Shown here: piece after piece, positions 1 through 7,777 of the stretch
Position numbering within the stretch: the first letter of the stretch is position 1
Layout of the letters: the number at the start of each line of letters is the position of its first letter
Source: Candidatus Nealsoniibacteriota bacterium
Lineage (GTDB): Bacteria; Patescibacteriota; Minisyncoccia; Minisyncoccales; RBG-13-42-11
DNA length: 9,730 nt
Reading direction: 5' to 3'
Assembly: GCA_003556525.1 (NCBI GenBank)
Contig: PWRH01000017.1
Span: forward strand, 1-9,730
Program-made: the position numbers and the translations under genes
The notes under the pieces: generated by a model
The model's database searches: none
Told to the model about the DNA's origin: nothing
Seen by the model: only the letters and a program-made list of their open reading frames with translations

Positions 1-1196
1 AAGAAGCGGTTGCGGAAATAAAAGATAAAAACAATGAAATAAAAAAAATAACAATGGTTCAAAGCTGGCCAATTAGGGAAAAAAGGCCTTTTTCGAAAAA
101 AATGGTACCAAGCACTCTTTTGACAACAGGGCAAAGAGTTATTGATACTTTTTTTCCAGTAACAAAAGGTGGCACAGCCTCTGTTCCCGGCCCTTTTGGA
201 AGTGGTAAAACAGTTGTGTTGCACCAAATAGCAAAATGGGCTGATACTGAAATTATTATTTTTATCGGATGCGGAGAAAGGGGTAATGAAATGACAGACG
301 TTTTAAAAGAATTTCCTCATTTAAAAGATCCAAAAACAGGCAAACCATTACTTGAAAGAACAATTCTTATTGCCAATACCTCAAATATGCCTGTGGCTGC
401 CAGAGAAGCTTCGGTTTATACCGGCATAACAATTGCCGAATACTTTAGAGACATGGGTTATCATGTTGCATTAATGGCTGACTCTACTTCAAGATGGGCT
501 GAAGCCTTAAGAGAAATATCCGCCCGATTGGAAGAAATGCCCGGAGAAGAAGGTTATCCCGCCTATCTTGGCTCAAGAACAGCCTCTTTTTATGAAAGAG
601 CGGGCTATATTCAATGTTTTGGTTCCGACAAAAGAGAGGGTTCTTTAACCGTAATTGGTTCGGTTTCTCCTCCGGGAGGAGATCTTTCCGAACCGGTAAC
701 TCAAAATACCTTAAGAACCGTTAAAGTTTTTTGGAGCTTGGAAGACAGGCTTGCTTATGCCCGTCATTTTCCGGCAATTAACTGGCTCAACAGCTACTCT
801 CTTTACATGGACAACCTTTCTTCATTTTTTGAGAGGGAGGGAGGAGCCGGTTTTTCCAAAGATAGGGAAGAGGCAATGAAAATTTTAAACGAAGAGTCAA
901 GGTTGGAAGAAATAGTCCGTTTGGTTGGGTTTGAATCTCTTTCCGACAAAGACAGACTAACCATGGAAACAGCCAGGATTATTAGGGAAGACTTTCTTAT
1001 GCAAAACGCTTTTGACGAAGTTGACACTTTTACCTCTTTTAAAAAACAAAGAAAAATGTTGGCAATGATTATTGATTATTATAGAAAAGGTTTGGAGCTT
1101 TTAAGTTCCGGTAAAAATATTAATGAAGTTTTAAGCCTTCCGGAAAAAACTGAGCTGGCAAAAGCAAAATTTATTTCGGAAGAAGATATAAATTAA
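1..1196 (+). CDS. atpA: V/A-type ATPase catalytic subunit A (5'-truncated by window edge)
   Basis: This is the nucleotide-hydrolysing subunit of the V/A-type ATPase, part of the A3B3 head of a membrane rotary enzyme that couples ATP to H+ or Na+ transport. The reading frame is open from the first complete codon at base 3, so the ATG at 54 is internal. About 397 codons are visible; the family is usually about 580-600 residues, so roughly the first third is outside the window. Counting from the codon at base 3, the Walker A motif GPFGSGKT is at about 63-70, GERGNE with the catalytic glutamate at about 91-96, the Walker B region LMADSTSRW at about 157-165, and SPPGGD at about 222-227. These motifs separate subunit A from subunit B and from the F-type beta subunit. 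It ends one base before the subunit B start. No frameshift is seen. Confidence 0.97.
   Translation, partial: EAVAEIKDKNNEIKKITMVQSWPIREKRPFSKKMVPSTLLTTGQRVIDTFFPVTKGGTASVPGPFGSGKTVVLHQIAKWADTEIIIFIGCGERGNEMTDVLKEFPHLKDPKTGKPLLERTILIANTSNMPVAAREASVYTGITIAEYFRDMGYHVALMADSTSRWAEALREISARLEEMPGEEGYPAYLGSRTASFYERAGYIQCFGSDKREGSLTVIGSVSPPGGDLSEPVTQNTLRTVKVFWSLEDRLAYARHFPAINWLNSYSLYMDNLSSFFEREGGAGFSKDREEAMKILNEESRLEEIVRLVGFESLSDKDRLTMETARIIREDFLMQNAFDEVDTFTSFKKQRKMLAMIIDYYRKGLELLSSGKNINEVLSLPEKTELAKAKFISEEDIN
1178..1185 (+). promoter_or_regulatory. Possible ribosome binding site for atpB
   Basis: GGAAGAAG lies inside the 3' end of atpA, 12 bases before the atpB ATG. It is a partial match to the Shine-Dalgarno consensus at a slightly long spacing. 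It is noted because it is the only fair candidate in the window: the starts of atpD, uvrB, uvrA, uvrC and the amidotransferase have nothing comparable at normal spacing. Confidence 0.35.
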
Positions 1197-1197
1197 T

Positions 1198-2565
1198 ATG
1201 TTGAAATATAAAGGAATAAAAGAAGTTGCAGGTTCATTGGTTCTTGTTGAGGGCAACTTTAATGTAAAATACGAAGAATTGGTTGAGGTTGAGCTTTTAG
1301 ACGGACAAAAAAGAATCGGCAGGGTTCTTGAAGCTTCCGAAGGCAAGGCTTTGGTACAGATGTTTGAAGAAACCAGGGGGCTTGATCCTTTTTCAGCCAA
1401 AGTTTCTTTTCTTGGAAAAACAATGACCCTAAAAGCCTCGGAAGCAATGCTTGGCAGAATTTTTGACGGATCGGCAAGACCTTTGGACGATCATCCTTAT
1501 CCTATTCCTGAAAAAAATCTTGATATTAACGGTAGCCCGATAAATCCTTATTGCCGGGAATATCCCGACAACTTTGTCCAGACCGGAATTTCCGCAATTG
1601 ACGGACTTAATACTTTGGTTAGGGGCCAAAAACTTCCGATATTTTCAGCTGCCGGCCTACCTCATTCTGTTTTGGCAACTCAAATTGCAAGGCAGGCAAA
1701 AATAGCGGGAAATTTCAGCATTGTTTTCGGAGCAATGGGAATAACCTTTGAAGAGTCAAGATTTTTTATTGAAGAATTCAAAAAAACAGGTGCTTTGTCG
1801 AGATCCGTTCTTTTTATAAATACTGCAGCAGATCCTGTTATTGAAAGAATTACCTTGCCAAGACTCGCTTTAACTGCAGCAGAGTATCTTGCTTTTGAAA
1901 AAAACTATCATGTTTTGGTAATTTTAACCGATATGACGAATTATTGTGAGGCTTTAAGGGAAGTTTCAGCCTCAAGAAAAGAAGTTCCCGGAAGAAGGGG
2001 TTATCCCGGCTATCTTTATACCGATTTGGCAACAATATACGAAAGAGCCGGTTTAATTCAAAATAAAAAAGGATCTGTAACTCAAATCCCGATCCTTACA
2101 ATGCCTGAAGACGATAAAACACATCCTATTCCTGATTTAACCGGCTATATTACCGAAGGCCAGATAATGCTTTCAAGAAGTCTTTATCAGCAAGGAATTT
2201 ATCCTCCGATTGATGTTTTGCCGAGCTTGTCCAGGCTCAGAGACAAAGGAATCGGTCAAAACAAGACCAGAGAAGACCATCCGGGCCTTGCCAATCAGCT
2301 TTTTGCTTCTTATGCCCGAGGCCAAGAAATAAGAGAGTTAACGGTTATTCTTGGAGAGTCTTCTTTGTCGGAAACAGACAGATCTTATCTTCGTTTTGCC
2401 GAAGCTTTTGAAGAAAAATTTTTAAGACAAGGTGTTTATCAAAATAGAGAAATAGAAGAGACTCTCAATATTGGCTGGGAAATACTTCGTCTTTTACCAA
2501 AAGAAGAATTAAAAAGAGTTAAAGAAAAAGAAATTAACAAATACTTAGATGAAGCTAAAGGTTAA
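1198..2565 (+). CDS. atpB: V/A-type ATPase non-catalytic subunit B
   Basis: This subunit alternates with A in the A3B3 head of the V/A-ATPase and helps form the catalytic interfaces, but does not itself hydrolyse ATP. At 455 residues it has the usual family length. The N-terminal beta-barrel is followed by ISAIDGLNTLVRGQK (about 131-145). In place of a Walker A motif there is the degenerate loop IFSAAGLPHS (148-157), the hallmark of subunit B. FGAMGITFEE (178-187), LTDMTNYCEALREVS (243-257) and PGRRGYPGYLYTDLA (264-278) are typical of the family. R346 in LPSLSRL is the likely arginine that reaches into the catalytic site. The ATG start at 1198 gives a normal N-terminus and follows the atpA stop by one base. 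The 3' end overlaps atpD by 17 bases, so translation of the two is probably coupled. Confidence 0.97.
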   Translation: MLKYKGIKEVAGSLVLVEGNFNVKYEELVEVELLDGQKRIGRVLEASEGKALVQMFEETRGLDPFSAKVSFLGKTMTLKASEAMLGRIFDGSARPLDDHPYPIPEKNLDINGSPINPYCREYPDNFVQTGISAIDGLNTLVRGQKLPIFSAAGLPHSVLATQIARQAKIAGNFSIVFGAMGITFEESRFFIEEFKKTGALSRSVLFINTAADPVIERITLPRLALTAAEYLAFEKNYHVLVILTDMTNYCEALREVSASRKEVPGRRGYPGYLYTDLATIYERAGLIQNKKGSVTQIPILTMPEDDKTHPIPDLTGYITEGQIMLSRSLYQQGIYPPIDVLPSLSRLRDKGIGQNKTREDHPGLANQLFASYARGQEIRELTVILGESSLSETDRSYLRFAEAFEEKFLRQGVYQNREIEETLNIGWEILRLLPKEELKRVKEKEINKYLDEAKG

Positions 2566-3175
2566 TCCCACCAGACAAGAATTACTTAAAATAAAGAAAA
2601 GGCTTAATACTGCCAAATCAGGGCATGCTTTGCTTAAAGAAAAGCTGGATGGATTGATGCAGGAGTTTTTGGCTGACATAAGGAATCTTAAATTGGCCAG
2701 GGAAGATCTTGACCAAAAAATCCCTGCAGCTTTGTTTGATTTTTTCTTTGCCTACAATAAAATGGGTGAAAGAAAAATAACCGGCCTGGTTTCTCACTTA
2801 CCAAAAGCGGACATTGATCTTTCGTTTTTTAATGTTATGGGAGTTAAGATAAGAAAAGGGGAGGTTAAAAATCTGAAAGAAGTTGAAGATTCAAAAATTT
2901 CTCTTTTGTCCGGAGATAATTTTATTTATCGGTCAAAAAAAGAAATTTCAAAAAACATAAACGATATTTTAAATTACGCCAATTTGACCATGAAAATCAG
3001 GCTTTTGGCCGAAGAAATAGAAAAAACAAGAAGAAGAGTAAACTCTTTGGAGCATGTTTATATTCCGGAAATGGAACGGATTAAAAAATATATTTCTCAA
3101 AAACTCGAAGAAAGGGAAAGATTTGACAGGACCGTTATTTTGAAACTTAAAGAAGTAATGGATTCCAAAAAATAA
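2549..3175 (+). CDS. atpD: V/A-type ATPase central-stalk subunit D
   Basis: Subunit D is the rotor shaft of the V/A-ATPase, a long antiparallel coiled coil that turns inside the A3B3 head; it plays the role of gamma in F-type enzymes. At 208 residues it has the family length. The N-terminus MKLKVNPTRQELLKIKKRL matches the family's conserved NPTR segment, which supports the ATG at 2549 even though it lies inside atpB and lacks a Shine-Dalgarno sequence. The C-terminal helix carries EKTRRRVNSLEHVYIPEM (about 163-180), followed by the IKKYISQKLEERER stretch. Both are strong family markers. The protein is highly charged and has no membrane segment, as expected for a soluble stalk. It is the last gene before a terminator-like hairpin, so the A-B-D module appears to end this operon. 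The symbol atpD is used in the V-type sense, not for F1 beta. Confidence 0.95.
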   Translation: MKLKVNPTRQELLKIKKRLNTAKSGHALLKEKLDGLMQEFLADIRNLKLAREDLDQKIPAALFDFFFAYNKMGERKITGLVSHLPKADIDLSFFNVMGVKIRKGEVKNLKEVEDSKISLLSGDNFIYRSKKEISKNINDILNYANLTMKIRLLAEEIEKTRRRVNSLEHVYIPEMERIKKYISQKLEERERFDRTVILKLKEVMDSKK

Positions 3176-3192
3176 ATATTTTTTCTAAAAAT

Positions 3193-3226
3193 AATACGCT
3201 CCTTCTTTATAGAGGGGGCGTATTTT
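3193..3226 (+). terminator. Rho-independent terminator after the V/A-ATPase operon
   Basis: The arms at 3193-3206 and 3211-3224 pair over 14 base pairs without a bulge. Twelve are Watson-Crick pairs and two are G-T, with a four-base TTAT loop. The stem's 3' arm ends in TT and continues into a T-rich stretch (TTTTATAATT). An A-rich run precedes the hairpin. Its position 17 bases after the atpD stop and before the uvr genes fits the end of the ATPase transcript. The T-tract is short and interrupted, so termination strength is uncertain. Confidence 0.8.
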
Positions 3227-3251
3227 ATAATTGGCCAAAATGTTTTATAAT
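3223..3251 (+). promoter_or_regulatory. Candidate promoter region for the uvr operon with two TATAAT boxes
   Basis: Two exact copies of TTTTATAAT occur at 3223-3231 and 3243-3251, each holding a perfect -10 hexamer (3226-3231 and 3246-3251). Between them is the 8-base palindrome TTGGCCAA (3231-3238). Neither box has a good -35 hexamer about 17 bases upstream. Initiation from the second box would start near 3258, leaving only a very short leader before the uvrB ATG at 3271. Because AT-rich DNA gives TATAAT often, this rests mainly on its place between a terminator and a new operon. Confidence 0.45.
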
Positions 3252-3272
3252 AAATATTTAGCCCATATTTAT
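3250..3272 (+). repeat. AT-only inverted repeat covering the uvrB start codon
   Basis: ATAAATAT (3250-3257) and ATATTTAT (3265-3272) are perfect 8-base inverted repeats around the 7-base loop TTAGCCC. The right arm includes the first two bases of the uvrB ATG. All pairs are A-T, so the hairpin would be weak. It may be chance in AT-rich DNA, or may influence access to the start codon. Confidence 0.3.
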
Positions 3273-5280
3273 GAAATTCAAAATAGATCAAAAATTAAAA
3301 CCCAAGGGAGATCAGCCAAAAGCGATTAAAAAACTTGTTCAGGGGATTAATCGCGGAATGCAAAATCAAACTTTGCTTGGAGTTACCGGATCAGGCAAGA
3401 CTTTTACCATTGCCAACGTAATTGAACAAATACAAAAACCAACCCTTGTAATTTCTCACAACAAAACTTTGGCTGCTCAATTGTGTAATGAGTTCAGAGA
3501 GTTTTTTCCTCAAAATGCGGTTGAATATTTTGTCAGCTACTACGATTATTATCAGCCGGAAACATATATGGTTAATACCGACACATATATTGAAAAAGAG
3601 GCTCAAATTAATGAAGAAATTGACAGGCTGCGACATGCTTCCACTCAATCCATTTTAACCAGAAAAGATGTTATTATAGTTTCTTCGGTTTCTTGTATTT
3701 ATGGCTTGGGTTCTCCGAAAGAATACAAAGAAACCGTCTTTAATATAAAAACCGGACAAAAAATCAACAGAAAAGAACTTTCAAAAAATTTGATTGAAAT
3801 GCACTTTGAAAGGGTTAGTGGAGATTTAAGATTGGGTTCTTTTAGATTAAGGGGTAGAATATTGGAAATAATGCCGGTTAGCAGAAAAATAATTTACCGA
3901 ATTGAAATATCGGAAAAAATAGATTCAATAGAAGAAATTGAACCGATAAGAAGAAATGTTGTTAAAAAATTAAAAGAAGTGTTTCTTTTTCCCGGAGAGC
4001 ACTATGTTTTAAATAAAGAAAATCGGCAAAGAGCGGTTGAAGAAATTAAAAAAGAGTTAAAAGAACGGCTCGGCTTCTTTAAGAAAACAGGTAAAATTTT
4101 GGAATATGAAAGGCTGAAAAAAAGAGTTAATTACGATTTGGAAATGATTCAAAATATAGGCTATTGCCATGGAATTGAAAATTATTCAAGACATTTTGAC
4201 GCAAGAAAAAAAGGCGAGCCACCCTTTACCTTGCTTGATTATTTTAAAATTTCAGACCCTGATTTTTTAACCGTTATTGATGAGTCTCATGCAACCATTC
4301 CCCAAATAGAAGGAATGTATTTTGGCGATAAATCAAGAAAAAAATCATTAATCGACCATGGTTTTAGACTGGAAAGTGCTTATGACAACAGACCCTTGGT
4401 TTATAAAGAATTTGACAAGTTAACAAAAAATAAAATATATGTTTCAGCCACTCCTTCGGATTTTGAAAAAAACAAGAGCAGTCAGGTAGTGGAACAAATA
4501 GTCAGACCAACAGGCTTGGTTGACCCAAAAGTTATTATTCGACCCATAAACGGCAAAAAAACCCAGGTTGAAGATTTGTTCGAAAGAATAGAGGCGCAAA
4601 TTTTAATAAAAGAAAAAACTTTGGTCACCACGCTAACCAAAAGAATGGCTGAGGATTTAACCGACTACTTAAACAAAAAAAAGATAAAAGTCAGATACCT
4701 TCACAGCGATATTAAAACATTGGAAAGAGTGGAAATTATTACCGAATTACGAAAGGGTTTGATAGATGTGATTGTCGGGGTTAATCTTTTGAGAGAAGGG
4801 CTCGATATTCCCGAGGTTTCTTTGGTGGCGATTCTTGATGCCGATAAAGAAGGTTTTTTAAGAAACAAAACCAGCTTAATTCAAACAATCGGAAGAGCGG
4901 CCAGAAACGTTAACGGAAGGGTTGTCCTTTATGCGGATAAAATTACCAAATCCGTCGAATTCGCAATAGAAGAAACCGAAAGAAGAAGAAATATTCAAAT
5001 TAAATATAATAAAAAAAATAACATAACTCCAAAAACAATAGAGAAATCAATTAAAAACATTCTTGAACAATTCGGAATTGAGAATAAAAAATCAAAAAAA
5101 ATTGAAAAAATTTTGAAAATAGAATCAATTGACGGAAAAATAAACTTAAAAGAATTGCTTAAAGAAAAAAAATGGACTATGAAACAAGCGGCTGACAAGC
5201 TTGAGTTTGAACTGGCAGCCATCTTAAGAGATGAAATATCCGTTTTGGAGAAAAAAATAAAACAAAAAAATGCAAGATAA
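3271..5280 (+). CDS. uvrB: Excinuclease ABC subunit B (UvrB)
   Basis: UvrB is the damage-verifying helicase-like subunit of nucleotide excision repair: UvrA loads it on DNA, it checks the lesion, and it recruits UvrC. At 669 residues it is full length. Walker A GVTGSGKT is at 37-44. The aromatic beta-hairpin YYDYYQPETY (90-99) carries the tyrosines that grip the damaged strand. The Walker B-type box DESH is at 337-340, VSATP at 391-395, LLREGLDIPEVSLV at 506-519 and the motif VI region QTIGRAARN at 538-546. The C-terminal UVR motif (about 625-660, with AADKLEFELAAILRDE) is the docking site for UvrC. The ATG at 3271 gives a normal N-terminus reaching the GDQP segment; no Shine-Dalgarno sequence precedes it. 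It is the first gene of the uvr operon and overlaps uvrA by 11 bases. No LexA-like operator was seen upstream. Confidence 0.98.
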   Translation: MKFKIDQKLKPKGDQPKAIKKLVQGINRGMQNQTLLGVTGSGKTFTIANVIEQIQKPTLVISHNKTLAAQLCNEFREFFPQNAVEYFVSYYDYYQPETYMVNTDTYIEKEAQINEEIDRLRHASTQSILTRKDVIIVSSVSCIYGLGSPKEYKETVFNIKTGQKINRKELSKNLIEMHFERVSGDLRLGSFRLRGRILEIMPVSRKIIYRIEISEKIDSIEEIEPIRRNVVKKLKEVFLFPGEHYVLNKENRQRAVEEIKKELKERLGFFKKTGKILEYERLKKRVNYDLEMIQNIGYCHGIENYSRHFDARKKGEPPFTLLDYFKISDPDFLTVIDESHATIPQIEGMYFGDKSRKKSLIDHGFRLESAYDNRPLVYKEFDKLTKNKIYVSATPSDFEKNKSSQVVEQIVRPTGLVDPKVIIRPINGKKTQVEDLFERIEAQILIKEKTLVTTLTKRMAEDLTDYLNKKKIKVRYLHSDIKTLERVEIITELRKGLIDVIVGVNLLREGLDIPEVSLVAILDADKEGFLRNKTSLIQTIGRAARNVNGRVVLYADKITKSVEFAIEETERRRNIQIKYNKKNNITPKTIEKSIKNILEQFGIENKKSKKIEKILKIESIDGKINLKELLKEKKWTMKQAADKLEFELAAILRDEISVLEKKIKQKNAR

Positions 5281-7777
5281 AATAATAATCAAAGGCGCAA
5301 GAGAAAATAATTTAAAAAATATTTCTCTTGAGTTGCCAAGAAATAAAATAATCGCTTTTACAGGGCTGTCCGGGTCCGGTAAAACCAGCCTTGCTTTTGA
5401 TACTATTTTTGCCGAAGGCCAAAGAAGATATATTGAATCACTTTCCGCCTATGCCAGGCAATTTTTAGGAGGTATGCAAAAACCGGATGTTGACGATATT
5501 CAGGGGCTATCTCCGGCAATTTCAATCAATCAAAAAGCCCATAGCTCAAACCCCCGCTCAACAGTTGCCACAATAACCGAAATTTATGATTATTTGAGGG
5601 TTTTATATGCAAGGGTTGGAAAACCCTATTGTCCTTTGTGTAAAATTGAAATTGAAAAAATGACCAGCGACGAAATATTTAAAAATATTAAACAAAATAT
5701 CAAAAAAGATAAAAAAGAAGAACTGATAATCCTTTCTCCGGTTGTTAGAGGAAGAAAGGGAGAGTATTACCAAATGCTTCAAGATACCTACGAAGCCGGC
5801 TTTAATGAAATAAGAATAGACGGAACAATTAAAAGTCTAAAAAAAAGAATTCTACTTAAGCGGGAAATTAAACATACCATAGAAATAGTTATAGATAGAA
5901 TATCTTTAAAAAGCATTGACGATGATTTTGATTTTAGGCTAAACGAGGCAATAGAAAGCGCGATTGATATGTCAAACGGATTGTGCACGGTTATTTTTCC
6001 GAGAAAAAAAGAGGTTATTTTCAGTACGGAATATTCCTGTCCAAAATGCGCTTTTAGTTTTCCGGAAATAGAGCCCAGACTTTTTAGTTTTAACAGTCCT
6101 TACGGCTACTGCAAAGAATGCAGTGGTCTTGGTACCAAAGATTTTTTCACCACAGACCCTTGTGAGGCTTGTCAGGGAAAAAGACTTAATGATCAAGCTT
6201 TAAGTATTAAAGTGGGTGGAAAAAACATATGGGAGGCAACAAACATGACCGTAGAAAAGTCTTTGGATTTTTTCAGTAAGATAAAGTTAACAAAAAAAGA
6301 AATTGAAATAGCTGAAATAATTCTTAATGAAATAAAAAACAGACTGAATTTTTTGGTGGGCGTAGGTCTTTATTATATTAATTTGGACAGAAGGTCGGGA
6401 ACCTTGTCCGGAGGAGAATCTCAAAGAATAAGACTTGCTTCTCAAATTGGAACCAAACTGGTTGGAGCTCTTTATGTTTTGGACGAGCCAACCATAGGTC
6501 TTCATCAAAAAGATAACGCTCTTTTAATTAAAACCTTGCGTAATCTTTGCGACATTGGAAATACAATTATTATTGTAGAACACGATGAAGAAGTTATTTT
6601 ATCAAGTGATTGGATAGTTGATTTCGGTCCGGGAGCGGGAAAGCACGGAGGGGAAATAATGTATTTGGGAGAATTAAAATCCCTTTTAAAAAATAAAAAT
6701 AATTCAAAATCTCTTACGGGTAAATATTTGAGAGGGGAAGAAAAAATAGAAAAACCGGAAAAGGCCAGAAAAGTTTCCAAAGATATCCCAAGCTTAAAAA
6801 TAATTAAAGCGAAAGAAAATAATCTGCAAAACTTAACCGTTGATATTCCTTTAAGAAGGTTTGTTTGCTTAACAGGAGTTTCGGGCTCGGGCAAATCAAC
6901 CCTAATGAACGAGGTTGTTTATAAATATGTCAGAAGCAAGCTTAATTATTTTAAGCCCAATGTTAAGGTTGAAGAAATCAGAAATATAGAATATATAAAT
7001 AAAATTATTAAAATTGACCAATCTTTAATCGGTAAGTCTTCCCGGTCAAACCCTGCAACCTATACCAAAGCTTTTGACGAAATAAGAGCTGTTTTTGCTT
7101 CAACTCGAGAGGCGAGAATAAAGGCCTATAAGTCCGGAAGATTTAGCTTTAATAAGCCGGGCGGAAGATGTGATAATTGTGAGGGCAAAGGTGTTTTGGA
7201 GATAGAAATGCATTTTTTGCCCAATGTTGAAGTTGTTTGCGATGTTTGCAAAGGAAAAAGGTTTAACAAAGAAACACTGTCCGTTTATTATAAAAATAAA
7301 AATATTGCGGATGTACTTAATATGACTATTGAAGAAGCGGCTAAATTTTTTAAAGACATACCTCAAATAAACGACAAAATCAAAGTTTTAAATCAGGTTG
7401 GTTTGGGTTATTTAAAACTGGGACAATCGGCAACGACCTTGTCGGGTGGAGAATCCCAAAGAATAAAATTAAGCAGAGAATTAAGCAAGCCGGATACAAA
7501 GAAAACTCTCTATCTTTTAGATGAACCGACTACCGGTCTGCATTATGACGACATTAAAAAACTTATTGCTCTTTTGCAAAAACTGGTTTCGTTTGGCAAC
7601 AGCGTAATGGTTATTGAGCACAATTTGGATTTTATAAAATGTGCCGATTGGGTAGTGGACCTTGGTCCTGAAGGAGGTAATAACGGTGGAAAGCTGGCAG
7701 GAGAGGGAACTCCGGAAGAGGTTTCAAGGATGCAAACCTGGACAGGCAAATATTTAAGAAAAATAATTCACAGATGA
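5270..7777 (+). CDS. uvrA: Excinuclease ABC subunit A (UvrA), lacking the insertion domain
   Basis: UvrA is the dimeric damage-sensing ATPase of nucleotide excision repair, with two ABC-type nucleotide sites per chain. Walker A I is GLSGSGKT (32-39), signature I LSGGESQ (379-385) and Walker B I LYVLDEP (401-407). Walker A II is GVSGSGKS (536-543), signature II LSGGESQ (724-730) and Walker B II LYLLDEP (747-753). Cysteine pairs occur at 121/124, 257/260, 281/284, 298/301, 634/637 and 657/660; the last four cysteines form the C-terminal zinc finger that helps bind DNA. The UvrB-binding region (about 125-245) is present, so this is not the UvrA2 type. At 835 residues it is about 100 shorter than the usual 940. 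The loss maps between GLG (286-288) and C298, where only nine residues replace the roughly 110-residue insertion domain. It starts inside uvrB and ends in an ATGA overlap with uvrC. Confidence 0.97.
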   Translation: MQDKIIIKGARENNLKNISLELPRNKIIAFTGLSGSGKTSLAFDTIFAEGQRRYIESLSAYARQFLGGMQKPDVDDIQGLSPAISINQKAHSSNPRSTVATITEIYDYLRVLYARVGKPYCPLCKIEIEKMTSDEIFKNIKQNIKKDKKEELIILSPVVRGRKGEYYQMLQDTYEAGFNEIRIDGTIKSLKKRILLKREIKHTIEIVIDRISLKSIDDDFDFRLNEAIESAIDMSNGLCTVIFPRKKEVIFSTEYSCPKCAFSFPEIEPRLFSFNSPYGYCKECSGLGTKDFFTTDPCEACQGKRLNDQALSIKVGGKNIWEATNMTVEKSLDFFSKIKLTKKEIEIAEIILNEIKNRLNFLVGVGLYYINLDRRSGTLSGGESQRIRLASQIGTKLVGALYVLDEPTIGLHQKDNALLIKTLRNLCDIGNTIIIVEHDEEVILSSDWIVDFGPGAGKHGGEIMYLGELKSLLKNKNNSKSLTGKYLRGEEKIEKPEKARKVSKDIPSLKIIKAKENNLQNLTVDIPLRRFVCLTGVSGSGKSTLMNEVVYKYVRSKLNYFKPNVKVEEIRNIEYINKIIKIDQSLIGKSSRSNPATYTKAFDEIRAVFASTREARIKAYKSGRFSFNKPGGRCDNCEGKGVLEIEMHFLPNVEVVCDVCKGKRFNKETLSVYYKNKNIADVLNMTIEEAAKFFKDIPQINDKIKVLNQVGLGYLKLGQSATTLSGGESQRIKLSRELSKPDTKKTLYLLDEPTTGLHYDDIKKLIALLQKLVSFGNSVMVIEHNLDFIKCADWVVDLGPEGGNNGGKLAGEGTPEEVSRMQTWTGKYLRKIIHR

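Noticed and set aside
3231..3236. TTGGCC as a -35 box for the second TATAAT
   Set aside because: Only 9 bases separate it from 3246-3251, well below the usual 16-18.
3176..3270. LexA/SOS operator upstream of uvrB
   Set aside because: Neither a CTGT-N8-ACAG-type nor a GAAC-N4-GTTC-type site is present in the spacer.
5261..5272. Slippery A-run for programmed frameshifting between uvrB and uvrA
   Set aside because: uvrB ends in its own frame with a normal UVR C-terminus and uvrA has its own ATG, so no frameshift is needed. A-runs are frequent throughout this window.
6505..6894. Antisense open frame of 129 codons within uvrA, and other minus-strand frames across the window
   Set aside because: They lie opposite clearly conserved genes, have low-complexity Ser/Phe/Leu-rich translations with no recognisable motif, and are what AT-rich coding DNA gives on its other strand.
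7774..7777. TGA read as glycine (code 25 of Gracilibacteria and relatives)
   Set aside because: The TGA at 7775-7777 ends uvrA at its normal C-terminus and sits in an ATGA overlap with uvrC. No in-frame TGA occurs inside any of the genes.
5270..7777. UvrA2-type paralogue
   Set aside because: UvrA2 lacks the UvrB-binding region, which is present here (about residues 125-245). The missing part is the insertion domain, and the gene is linked to uvrB and uvrC.
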